Positions 53,481 to 62,128 of a stretch of 64,000 bases of DNA are shown here, piece by piece. The notes beneath the pieces are model-generated. The model was not told the origin of the DNA. It saw only the letters and a program-made list of their open reading frames with translations, and did no database searches. The stretch's first letter is position 1. Each line of letters starts with the position of its first letter. Where the stretch lies: contig JANOJB010000238.1 in the NCBI GenBank assembly GCA_031407985.1, positions 1-64,000 on the forward strand. The letters are read 5' to 3'. The stretch is from FEN-1088 sp031407985. Its GTDB lineage: Bacteria; Myxococcota_A; Polyangia; Fen-1088. The position numbers and the translations under genes are program-made.

Positions 53481-55262
53481 ATGGACATTCCTTCTCCCCC
53501 GACCCTGTCGCGCTTCAGTCGGACGGCGCTTCATGTCTGCACCGTTCTCATCGCGCTGATCGGCATTGCCTGCATTGGCGCCAGCCGGCGTTCCTTCTCC
53601 GGAACCTTCGACGAAAGCAATCACCTGGCCACGGGCCTCGAATGGTGGCAGTTCGGCACGTACACGCTGTGGACGGAAAACCCGCCGCTGGCGCGGGTGG
53701 CCGTCGCCGCGTTGCCTTATCTGCATGGAATGCGTCTGCCGGCGCGGGAACAGTGGGAGCCAAAGACGCACGACTGGGATCGCAGCTGGGAGATCGGCAC
53801 CGATCTGCTTTACGAAGGCGATGGCTTCGAGACCAACCTGACGCGGGCGCGCCTGGGTACGCTGCCGTTTTTTGTCGTCGCCCTGTTCGCGGTCTGGGGC
53901 CTGGCCGGTGGACGTCGGCGACCGACGGCGGGCCTTGTGGCCGTAGCGCTGACCGCGACACTACCTACGCTGATCGCGCACGGGGCGCTTGCCACCACCG
54001 ATGTCGCGTTCGCGGCGATGTTCCTGTTGGCGATCCTGACGCTCCTGCGCTGGTTCGAAAGACCGACCGTTCCCCGCGCGTTGGTGTTGGGCACCGCCGT
54101 CGGGTTGGCGTTGCTCACAAAATTTTCGACGCTGGCCTTCTTCCCGATCGCGGTCGTGGCGGTCGTCGGCGCCCGCCGGATCGCGGGGGCGTCAGTCCGT
54201 CCTTCGCAAGGTGATTTTTCGCTTCACTGGTCACGGGTGGCGGGTCATTGGGGCCTGGCGCTGATGGCGGGATTCACGGTGACGTGGGCGGGTTACGGAT
54301 TCTCCGTTGGACCGATGGATGCCCTGCTGCCCGAGGTCAAAGGCTGGCTGCGCATTCTTCCACCTGTCTCTGATCGCAACGGCATCACCGGTCTTTTGTT
54401 GCGCGTCCCGTTGCCCATGCCCGAGCTGTTTCATGGATTGCGTTTTTTGGTCGCGCACGACGGCGTCGGCCACGAGGCCTACCTGCTGGGGAAGACCTCC
54501 GAACACGGCTTCCTGGCGTTCTATCCGATCGCGCTGTTGGTGAAGACGCCCTTGCCGTTTCTCGCGTTGCTGGTTTGTTCCCTGCCCCTGCTGGCCCACC
54601 GCCGACGTACGCTGTGGACAGCACAAGCCGTCGCGTTGGCCGCATTCGGGATCCTACTGATCTCACTGCGCAGCCACGTGAACCTGGGCATTCGGCACGT
54701 GTTCGTGCTGTTGCCCTTGCTGGCCGTCGCCGTCGCGCGTGTCATCGACGAAAAATGGATGACGTGCCCCGCACCGGGAGCAAAGTGTCTGGTAGCGGCC
54801 GGCGTCGTGGGTGCCCTGCTTCTCGCACAAGCGGGCGGCGCCATCGCCGCGCGAAAAACGCAGTTGGGATACTTCAACGCCCTTGCCGGATCGGATCCGG
54901 CAACCATCCTTCTCGACTCCGATCTCGACTGGGGACAGGATCTGTTCGCGTTGCGACAGGAGGCCCACGCGCGCGGCATCGACACCCTGAAGCTGGCCTA
55001 CTTCGGCACCCTGCGACAGTGCCGACATGGTCTACCCGCGTTGAAGGGTCTGGAGCCGGGGAAGGCGACCACCGGTTGGATCGCCATCAGCGAGAACTAC
55101 TACCGCCACCGCAGCACGTTCCTGTTGTTGAAGGATCCCTGCAATCCCAAGTCGACCTACAAGGACGCCGAGATCCCCCCCCTGCCCTTCGCCTGGTTGC
55201 AGGCCCACAAACCGGTCGCGATCGCCGGAAGCTCGCTCCGCCTGTACCACATCGTGCCGTGA
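53481..55262 (+). CDS. GT39/PMT-like membrane glycosyltransferase
   Basis: The 593-residue integral membrane protein has about eleven hydrophobic segments and the DE motif of the GT39/PMT superfamily in the first outer loop (FSGTFDESNHLATGL). Later motifs, SLRSHVNLGIRHVF and LDSDLDWGQDLFAL, are typical of the bacterial PMT_2 group. It probably uses a polyprenyl-phosphate sugar to glycosylate proteins or lipids outside the membrane. ATG 53481 is 13 bases after DUF3014. The C-terminal 80 residues are soluble and end in LRLYHIVP. Confidence 0.85.
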   Translation: MDIPSPPTLSRFSRTALHVCTVLIALIGIACIGASRRSFSGTFDESNHLATGLEWWQFGTYTLWTENPPLARVAVAALPYLHGMRLPAREQWEPKTHDWDRSWEIGTDLLYEGDGFETNLTRARLGTLPFFVVALFAVWGLAGGRRRPTAGLVAVALTATLPTLIAHGALATTDVAFAAMFLLAILTLLRWFERPTVPRALVLGTAVGLALLTKFSTLAFFPIAVVAVVGARRIAGASVRPSQGDFSLHWSRVAGHWGLALMAGFTVTWAGYGFSVGPMDALLPEVKGWLRILPPVSDRNGITGLLLRVPLPMPELFHGLRFLVAHDGVGHEAYLLGKTSEHGFLAFYPIALLVKTPLPFLALLVCSLPLLAHRRRTLWTAQAVALAAFGILLISLRSHVNLGIRHVFVLLPLLAVAVARVIDEKWMTCPAPGAKCLVAAGVVGALLLAQAGGAIAARKTQLGYFNALAGSDPATILLDSDLDWGQDLFALRQEAHARGIDTLKLAYFGTLRQCRHGLPALKGLEPGKATTGWIAISENYYRHRSTFLLLKDPCNPKSTYKDAEIPPLPFAWLQAHKPVAIAGSSLRLYHIVP

Positions 55263-55310
55263 CGATCGCCATCTGGAGCGACATTCCCAACGATCGCATA
55301 AGGTAGGCAG

Positions 55311-55766
55311 ATGACGAACGCTCCATGGGCGCGCATCCTGCTGGGAACCGATTTCTCCGACACCGCGCGATCAGCCTTTCGCACGGCTCTGGGTCTGGCC
55401 AAGGCACTGTCAGCAACCATCGAGGTGGTTCACGTGCGCACGGTGTTGGGCAACATCGAAACGGCCGGCATCCTTCCCGGACCCGATCGCGACAAGCAGA
55501 TCGAGGATGAAATTGACGCCAACCTGACGGTGCTGCGAGACGAAGCTCTGGCTGCCGGCGTCCCCTGCATCACCAGCAGTCTGGAAGGCACGCCCCACGA
55601 CGTGATCGTCGCGCGCGCCCAACAGATGGGTGCCGCCCTGATTGTCGTGGGCACCCACGGTCGAACCGGAGTCGCGCGTGCCGTGCTGGGCAGCATCGCG
55701 GAAAGAATAGTCGAGCACTCGACGGTGCCCGTGGTCGTCAGTCCACGGTTATCCGACGATCGGTAA
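55311..55766 (+). CDS. Universal stress protein (UspA family)
   Basis: The 151-residue single-domain protein begins WARILLGTDFSDTARSAFR and has the ATP-binding signature GTHGRTGVARAVLGSIAER, near its C terminus. It probably binds ATP and responds to stress such as low oxygen. AGGTAGGC lies just before the ATG. It follows the glycosyltransferase gene by 48 bases and is convergent with the M50 protease gene. Confidence 0.92.
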   Translation: MTNAPWARILLGTDFSDTARSAFRTALGLAKALSATIEVVHVRTVLGNIETAGILPGPDRDKQIEDEIDANLTVLRDEALAAGVPCITSSLEGTPHDVIVARAQQMGAALIVVGTHGRTGVARAVLGSIAERIVEHSTVPVVVSPRLSDDR

Positions 55767-55793
55767 CGCCCCGACCCGGGCGGCCGCAAGGCT

Positions 55794-56588
55794 TCAGTTT
55801 CTGAAGACCAGAATCACGGGTCGACCGTTGGGTGGGATCCGCGACGCTTCGCGAGCAACCTGGCCGGGCGGAATGTAGACGGTATCCAGGGCAACACCCG
55901 CGCCGTCACTGGCATCCGCGCCGTCAGGCGTGAAGTCGCCCGCGCGCCAACCGTTCACATCGCCCCGCAGGCGGACGGCGAAACGCTCGGCCGAACCCAT
56001 CGTCCACAGGACGAAAGCTACGAACAGCAACTGATAGGCGCCGATCGCCAATCCCAACACCGCCAGCGCCACGCAGAATACGCGGCCGACCTTCACGGCC
56101 AGATCCGTCGCACCCACCAGTCCACGGCGCCGCGCCAGCAAGGCGCGCAAAATACGCCCACCGTCCGACGGAAAGGCCGGAACCAGGTTGAACACCGCCA
56201 GGACCAGGTTCACCCAGCCGAAAATCGCCAGCGCTTGGACTCCCGAAGCGACCGCAAGGCCATGCCCCACACCCGCCAGCGCGAACGATACGGCCGGACC
56301 GGCCGCGGCGATGGCGATCTCGTCACGCGGCGTTCGGGGAAGACCGACGATGCGGGCGGCTCCGCCAAAAAAATGCAGCTCGATGTCAGCGACGCGCACG
56401 CCCAGACGACGGGCCATCAAGGCGTGTCCCAGTTCGTGCAACAACACGGACGCGGCGGCGATCAGGGACACCACCAGCCCCGCCAGCCCGCCCATCCACA
56501 GGAAGACGGCCCCAAGCAACAACAGGAATGACAGGTTCACCCGGATGGGGAACCCAAACATGGTGCCAATACGGAAACTGGGAAGCAT
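55794..56588 (-). CDS. M50-family (site-2-type) intramembrane metalloprotease
   Basis: This 264-residue protein has several membrane helices, the zinc motif HELGH in the second helix and NLVPAFPSDGGRIL, whose Asp completes the active site in this family. It lacks CBS and PDZ domains; a C-terminal soluble part of about 70 residues has a beta-rich end (NGRPVILVFRN). Such enzymes cut membrane-bound anti-sigma factors or regulators. ATG 56588 is chosen for GGA upstream; ATG 56600 and GTG 56636 are alternatives. It follows the amylase gene on the same strand after about 50 bases. The sigma/anti-sigma pair nearby is a possible target. Confidence 0.85.
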   Translation of the reverse strand: MLPSFRIGTMFGFPIRVNLSFLLLLGAVFLWMGGLAGLVVSLIAAASVLLHELGHALMARRLGVRVADIELHFFGGAARIVGLPRTPRDEIAIAAAGPAVSFALAGVGHGLAVASGVQALAIFGWVNLVLAVFNLVPAFPSDGGRILRALLARRRGLVGATDLAVKVGRVFCVALAVLGLAIGAYQLLFVAFVLWTMGSAERFAVRLRGDVNGWRAGDFTPDGADASDGAGVALDTVYIPPGQVAREASRIPPNGRPVILVFRN

Positions 56589-56642
56589 GGTGATCCACAT
56601 GAAACACCAATCGCCGCCCGTCAAGGACGACCACACACCCGA

Positions 56643-57971
56643 TCACGCAACCGGCACGTAGACCGCGTAACCGCGCGGGGGAGCCCAAAATTCCCCACGG
56701 CGATCCGAGGCGGTCCCGGTCGCCTGCGGTGCGGCTCCGTCGCGACCGCACCACGCAACCGGACGATACGCGGTGGACCGCCGGGCCGTATCGACGAACG
56801 CGCCGTTCCAGCGATCGCCACGGTTGTTCAGCACCAGGATCAGGCCCGGTGCTTGGCCCGCACCCAGCCGCTCCATGACGTACAAATCGTCGTCGACGTG
56901 ACGAACCACCGCGTCGCCGGCAGCGAATTGTTCGTGCGCCGTCACCAGCGCGGCAATGCCGTGGGGTGCCCCTGGCCGCCCGAGATCGAATGCAAAGTAG
57001 TCCTGCCAATACACGCATGGATATCCGGGGTGCGTCAGGATGAAGGCATAGGCCAACATCTTGTCCGCGACGACCGGTGACGTGATCCCCCCGCGAAAGT
57101 CGTGATTGTCGACGAAGGTGACGGCGTGCTGGGGTCGCGCTGCCGACAACGTTCCGCCTTCCGCCAGACGCCGCAACGAGAAACCGTAACTGTCGCACAG
57201 ATCCTTCAGTCGATAACGCAGCGGAAAATCGAACGCCGAGATCGGATTGTCGGTGTCGGCGTTCACGCGATCCAACCACGCGACGATCTCTCCCTCGGGC
57301 GACCAACTCTCGGCGACGCCGAAGGGTACCAACACCTTGCCGTCACGTACGTACTGCCGTTCCATGATCGCCCCGACCAGCCAACTACCGTACCCCTTCA
57401 CGAAATCGAAACGAAATCCGTCGAAGCCGATCTCGCGAACCAGCATGTCGGCGTGATCCACCAACGCGCGGTAGACGTCGGGATTGTGGTGGCACAGATC
57501 GGGCATGTCGCCCCAGGTCTGGTTGTCCCAACGTTCGAACCGGCTGGGATGAAACGCGCGATAGTCAGGCTGAAACCGCCCGCTGGCGGGCCGAAACCGC
57601 GTCCAGCCCTCGCGGTTGAAATCCGGGTTCCACTCACTTTCGCCGCCGCTCATGTGGTTGTAGACGGTGTCGGCGTAGGACTGCATCCCCAGTTCGCGCG
57701 CGCGGGCAACCAGCGCGACCAAATCGGCCTTCCGGCCGAACCAGGTCTCGGTGCGGCCACGTTGATCGAACTCGCCCAAATCGAAGTAGTCGAAGGGGTC
57801 GTAACCCATCGACGCCGCGTTGGCCGCCTTGTTACACGGGGGCAACCACAGCGCAGTAAACCCGGCGGAACGAAGCGCAGGCAATCGCTCGGTCACGTGG
57901 GGCCACCACGCAAACTCGACCCCCTCCTCCCGCGGACAATCCCAGTAAAACGCCTGCATCAGCACGCCCAT
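56643..57971 (-). CDS. Intracellular GH13 alpha-amylase
   Basis: The 442-residue enzyme has the four GH13 regions: ADTVYNH, GFDGFRFDFVKGY (nucleophile Asp), VAES (acid Glu) and FVDNHD. MQAFYWDCP at the N terminus and no signal peptide indicate a cytoplasmic maltogenic or glycogen-trimming amylase. It cleaves alpha-1,4-glucan. A remnant of alpha-glucan phosphorylase lies far away at 4.7 kb, and no other glycogen gene is present. The start is ATG 57971, with ATG 57959 possible. Confidence 0.92.
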   Translation of the reverse strand: MGVLMQAFYWDCPREEGVEFAWWPHVTERLPALRSAGFTALWLPPCNKAANAASMGYDPFDYFDLGEFDQRGRTETWFGRKADLVALVARARELGMQSYADTVYNHMSGGESEWNPDFNREGWTRFRPASGRFQPDYRAFHPSRFERWDNQTWGDMPDLCHHNPDVYRALVDHADMLVREIGFDGFRFDFVKGYGSWLVGAIMERQYVRDGKVLVPFGVAESWSPEGEIVAWLDRVNADTDNPISAFDFPLRYRLKDLCDSYGFSLRRLAEGGTLSAARPQHAVTFVDNHDFRGGITSPVVADKMLAYAFILTHPGYPCVYWQDYFAFDLGRPGAPHGIAALVTAHEQFAAGDAVVRHVDDDLYVMERLGAGQAPGLILVLNNRGDRWNGAFVDTARRSTAYRPVAWCGRDGAAPQATGTASDRRGEFWAPPRGYAVYVPVA

Positions 57972-58108
57972 TGGGGCGCGATCATCGTCGACCGGGAGCC
58001 TGCGTCAAGTCAGCCTTGAAAAACTCCGGGCAACGGCACACGCAGAATCGTGACAACTTCATTCGGCGATTCGTCCAAAACGGGGCCCCGGTTCGTTCCC
58101 TGGTTTGG

Positions 58109-58705
58109 ATGACCGCGCCCAAAGCTGTCCCCATGCCACCCTCGTCCGCCGAGTCTGACCCAAGCGCTCTGTCATTTGATGGGCGGTGGTTGGCCTTGTT
58201 TCACGCGGGCGACAGGGCGACCCTGGAGGCCTGCTACCGGGAACATTTCGCCACCGTGGAACGCGCGATCGGGCCGATCCTGGGTGGCGCGGATCGGGAA
58301 ACCGTCATTCACGAACTGTTCTCACGTCTGATCGCACGTGACGATTTTCGACGATCGTTTCACGGCGGATCGTTGGCGGCATGGCTGGCCACCGTCGCGC
58401 GCAACCAGGCCATCGACTACCGGCGACGCCTGGGGCGCGAGGCGGCCGATCCCAGCGACGAACGACAGGTGGGGGTCGCGGACGACTGGGAACTGGCGTC
58501 TGAAGCGCGCTTGCTGGTCGAACAGTTCCGTCGCCAGCACCTGCCTCCCGCGTGGGAAGGCGTTTTCGCGCTGCGGTTTCTGGAACAGCTTCCCCAGCGC
58601 GAGGCCGCGCAGCGTTTGTCCATGCACCGCACCACGCTGGCCTACCGCGAGATTCAAATTCGCAGGTTGCTAAAGCGTTTTCTGTTGGGAGAGAACAAAC
58701 CATGA
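58109..58705 (+). CDS. Sigma-70/ECF-like RNA polymerase sigma factor
   Basis: The 198-residue protein has a sigma region 2-like stretch (HELFSRLIARDDFRRSFHGG, WLATVARNQAIDYRRRLG) and a region 4 helix-turn-helix (RFLEQLPQREAAQRLSMHRT). Start ATG 58109 drops a non-conserved extension. It overlaps the anti-sigma gene by 4 bases. It would redirect RNA polymerase to stress promoters, which probably include this operon. Confidence 0.85.
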   Translation: MTAPKAVPMPPSSAESDPSALSFDGRWLALFHAGDRATLEACYREHFATVERAIGPILGGADRETVIHELFSRLIARDDFRRSFHGGSLAAWLATVARNQAIDYRRRLGREAADPSDERQVGVADDWELASEARLLVEQFRRQHLPPAWEGVFALRFLEQLPQREAAQRLSMHRTTLAYREIQIRRLLKRFLLGENKP

Positions 58706-59526
58706 ACACCGTCGCCACATCCTTGTCGCCCGAACACCAGCGCAGCCACCGCGAGATCGCAGCCCATTTCGCGGGACAAATCACGCCGGCACGGGAGGCC
58801 GCGATGCGCGCCCACCTGCCGGGGTGTGCGTCCTGCCGGCATCACTACGATCGCCATCTCATCTTGGCGCGCATGGATCCCCAGGCACGACCGGCGGTGC
58901 TGCGGATCGCCAGCGGGTTGGGTCTGCGATGGCGCGCGCAAGACGGTTTCAGGTGGAAGCCGAAACATTGGATCGGTGTGGCGCTGCTGCCGATCGTCGC
59001 GGCGGCGGCCTTCGCGCTGTTGATTCGTCCCGCCAAACATGCCGCGGGCACCGACACGACCGGCGGCTTCGCCGCACGCGGTGTGCGTCCCTCCGAGACG
59101 CGCGCGCCCACCCTGTGGACGTACCACCTGGCGGCCGATGGAACGCCCAAGCTGGCCGGACGATCGATTGGGGCCGACGACGAACTGGCGTTCGCGTACT
59201 CCAATCCACAGGCAAAACCGTATGTCATGGTTTTCGGCGTGGACGAACACCGCCGTGTCTACTGGTTTCACCCGGCGTGGCTGATTGGTGCACCAGTGCC
59301 CGTCGCCATCCGCGCGTCTGCCGGACCAGGGCCGCACGAGCTCTCGGACGCGATCCGCCACTCGATGGACGGGCGGAAGCTGATCGTGTTCGCGGTGTTC
59401 TCGGATCGCGCTCTGGACGCGACGACCGTGGAGACCCGCGTACGGGCGGCGGCGGCCGTTGATGTGTTGCCGTCGCTGGGCGACGGGGTCGTCGTCACCC
59501 AGCACACTTTCGAGGTTCTCCGGTGA
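58702..59526 (+). CDS. Anti-sigma factor with zinc-binding domain
   Basis: The 274-residue protein starts with a zinc anti-sigma motif (HLPGCASC, His-x3-Cys-x2-Cys), then has one membrane helix (WIGVALLPIVAAAAFALLI) and a periplasmic domain of about 160 residues without a known family. It should hold the sigma factor on the inner face until a signal outside triggers release. GGGAGAG lies a few bases before the ATG. Its stop overlaps the caspase gene start (GTGA). Confidence 0.83.
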   Translation: MNTVATSLSPEHQRSHREIAAHFAGQITPAREAAMRAHLPGCASCRHHYDRHLILARMDPQARPAVLRIASGLGLRWRAQDGFRWKPKHWIGVALLPIVAAAAFALLIRPAKHAAGTDTTGGFAARGVRPSETRAPTLWTYHLAADGTPKLAGRSIGADDELAFAYSNPQAKPYVMVFGVDEHRRVYWFHPAWLIGAPVPVAIRASAGPGPHELSDAIRHSMDGRKLIVFAVFSDRALDATTVETRVRAAAAVDVLPSLGDGVVVTQHTFEVLR

Positions 59527-61106
59527 CAAGACCAACCGCCGCGTTGGCGGTTGTCGTCCTGATGGCGCTTGCGCGTCCAGGGCGCGCCGAAACGGCGATG
59601 GCTGAACCGGCGCGCGCCGTGTTCGCCTTGATCGTCGGCGTGAACGCCAGCCCATCGCCGGACGTCGCGGCGTTGCAGTACGCCGACGACGACGCCGCCC
59701 GGTACCTGGATCTGTTCCGCGCCCTCGGCGCGCGCACGTACGTGTTGTCGCGGTTGGACGCGAACACGCGACGGCTTCACCCACAGGCCGCAGCCGAAGC
59801 GGTCCCTCCGCGCCGGGCGGAATTGCGCCAGGCGGTCGACACGCTGGCGCGCGACATTGGACAGGCCCGCACACGCGGCGTGCGATCCACGCTGTATATC
59901 GTCTACGCGGGACATGGCGATGTGGAGGACGCGGGCTGGTACCTGACGCTGGAGGACGAGCGTTTGACTGGCGGTCAGCTGATGACCGACGTCGTCGATC
60001 GGGCGGGCGCCGACCAAAGTCACGTCATCATCGATGCATGCCACGCGTACCTGTTGGCCATGCCACGCGGTCCTGGAGGCACACGCCGATCGCTGGGGGG
60101 GTTCGTCGAGCTGGAAGCGGCATCGCGCGCTGGTCGCGTCGGCTACGTCCTGTCCAGTTCGGTGTCAGGCGAAAGCCACGAATGGGCGGGGTTCGAGGCG
60201 GGTGTGTTCAGCCACGAAGTGCGTTCGGGTCTGTACGGCGCGGCGGATGCCAATGGCGACGGTCGCGTCACCTACGCCGAACTTGGTGCGTTCGTCGCCC
60301 GCGCCAACGAGCCCATCGCCAACGAGAAATTTCGCCCGCGTGTCCTCGCCCGCGCCCCGCGCGACGGAGATCTGTTGCTGGATCTGCGATCACGGCGCGA
60401 TCACGAATTGCGTCTCGACGCGCCGGACAGCGGCGGGCACTACCTGCTCGAAAACACAGACGGTGTCCGCCTGCTGGATTTTCACGCCACGGGCGCCACA
60501 CCGGTGCATCTGATGAGACCACCCGGCGATGGGCCGCTGTACCTGCGACGGCTCTCCGACGGAACCGAGCGGGCCATTCCGCGGGTGGATGGTGTGGTGG
60601 CATTGGTCCGGCTTCCCGTGACGCCCGCGCGCACGCAAAGCCGGGGCGCCGCTCACCACGCCTTCAGCCAGATCTTCACGCTGGCCTTCGACGACCGTGC
60701 CGTGGCGGGGTGGACCCGACGCGAGGCCGATACCGAAGCACGGATCGACGCCTCGCAGAGTGCGAGAGAGACGGCGACGCGCCACACGCGCCTGCGCCGC
60801 ATAGGCGGGGTCGCGGCGCTTGGCATCGGCGTGGGCGCCGCGATTGCGGCGACGGCGTTCGGACTGTCGGCGCACGCCGAACACGACGACGCGCCGCCGA
60901 ACGAAAGCCAGCGCGACACCGTCGAGCGCAACGCACGCATCGATGCACGCAACGGGGCCGCGCTGGGGTTGGCCGTGGGTGCGGCCGCGGCGGGCGCCGC
61001 GGGGGCGCTGCTGCTGCTGTGGCCCCGACGTCCCGCTGTCGTCCCCGAACTGGACGTTGCCGCTTCCGCCACCGGCGCGGATCTGGGAGCGCGATGGCGT
61101 TTCTGA
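59523..61106 (+). CDS. Exported caspase-like (C14) protease
   Basis: The 527-residue protein has a signal peptide, a caspase-type domain (FALIVGVNASPSP, IVYAGHGDVEDAG with catalytic His, HVIIDACHAYLL with catalytic Cys), an EF-hand-like loop (DANGDGRVTYAE), a beta-rich middle and two membrane helices near the C terminus. It would cut after Arg or Asp in the periplasm or outside the cell; the specificity is unknown. It is in an operon with sigma and anti-sigma genes, so the protease may act in signal release or in programmed death. GTG 59523 is the overlap start. Confidence 0.85.
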   Translation: MTRPTAALAVVVLMALARPGRAETAMAEPARAVFALIVGVNASPSPDVAALQYADDDAARYLDLFRALGARTYVLSRLDANTRRLHPQAAAEAVPPRRAELRQAVDTLARDIGQARTRGVRSTLYIVYAGHGDVEDAGWYLTLEDERLTGGQLMTDVVDRAGADQSHVIIDACHAYLLAMPRGPGGTRRSLGGFVELEAASRAGRVGYVLSSSVSGESHEWAGFEAGVFSHEVRSGLYGAADANGDGRVTYAELGAFVARANEPIANEKFRPRVLARAPRDGDLLLDLRSRRDHELRLDAPDSGGHYLLENTDGVRLLDFHATGATPVHLMRPPGDGPLYLRRLSDGTERAIPRVDGVVALVRLPVTPARTQSRGAAHHAFSQIFTLAFDDRAVAGWTRREADTEARIDASQSARETATRHTRLRRIGGVAALGIGVGAAIAATAFGLSAHAEHDDAPPNESQRDTVERNARIDARNGAALGLAVGAAAAGAAGALLLLWPRRPAVVPELDVAASATGADLGARWRF

Positions 61107-61161
61107 TCGACGAACGTCGTCCATTTCCACGACCTGATTCGTTACAGCACCGGAGGTCCCC

Positions 61162-61995
61162 ATGATATCGAACGACCACATGACCAGTTCCCGATTTCCC
61201 CAGGCGTCCACGCGGACGTTTGGACTCGCGATGCTCCTGTTGGCTGGCGCCGTCGGAGCATCGGCCTGTGCGGCCAAGCGGGAATCGACGACCAGCCCGT
61301 GTCCCTGTGCGACCAGCAACGTCTGCTGCACCTCTGGCGTTTGCGCGAAAGACGAAGCCAGCTGCGACAAAGCCACGTTGGCGCTGGCAACGGAAGCGGC
61401 GGGAACCTGGACCGGCTATTTCGAAAATTTCACCCTCTTCTCCGGCTCGGACGCTCTGAAGATTTCCCTTGCCGTCGAGGGGGAGATCGCCGCGGGCCAG
61501 GTCGTCCTCGGAGAGGTACCACCGCCGACGCTGCCCACCGACACCAGCACGCCCTGGCCGCCGGGCGTGGGAGACGCGGGCACCGGTTCGGATTCGGTCT
61601 ACGTGGAGGGCTTCGTGTACCACGCTCGAGACATCCGCTGGGAGAGCCGCCGGCTGAAGTTCAACGTGGATCTGGCCGAGGGGTGGCAGCCCTTCTGCGA
61701 CCTGTACAAGCCGATCACCGTTGGTTCCCGGTCGTTCATCTGCCCCGAAGGCGGATGGAGCTACGCCACCAACGACGGCTGTCGCCTGTCGGACGGCACG
61801 TCGGTCGACTGCACACAGCTGTTCGCCGTCTGTCAGGGCGCCGGATACGGCCACTGCGTTTGCAACGAAACGTCGTGCACGGCGTTCGCCGAAACCATGA
61901 GCATCGACGTCTCCCTGCACGGCGACGATGGCGATGGTTCGGTGACGGGCATTCTGAACGCCAACAACATTCGGCTCATCCGTTCCAGCAACTGA
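61162..61995 (+). CDS. Cys-rich lipoprotein, function unknown
   Basis: The 277-residue protein has a signal and lipobox (LLLAGAVGASAC), a Cys-rich N-terminal segment (CPCATSNVCCTSGVC) and a C-terminal beta-rich domain of about 200 residues (GTWTGYFENFTLFSGSD, SMSIDVSLHGDDGDGSVTG-like end). GGAGG is 5 bases before the ATG. It may be the surface component of the caspase operon, 55 bases upstream, but no family is recognised. Confidence 0.6.
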   Translation: MISNDHMTSSRFPQASTRTFGLAMLLLAGAVGASACAAKRESTTSPCPCATSNVCCTSGVCAKDEASCDKATLALATEAAGTWTGYFENFTLFSGSDALKISLAVEGEIAAGQVVLGEVPPPTLPTDTSTPWPPGVGDAGTGSDSVYVEGFVYHARDIRWESRRLKFNVDLAEGWQPFCDLYKPITVGSRSFICPEGGWSYATNDGCRLSDGTSVDCTQLFAVCQGAGYGHCVCNETSCTAFAETMSIDVSLHGDDGDGSVTGILNANNIRLIRSSN

Positions 61996-62128
61996 CCCAC
62001 TGTCAGCGTTCCCTTAACGTGCAACGTGGTCGCTCTCGGGTGGCGCCTTGCCACGCGGGGCCGGCCACGTTGTCTTTCGCCGACCCACCTTTGCCCCGCG
62101 TGGCGCCGACCACCTATGATTCGGGTGA

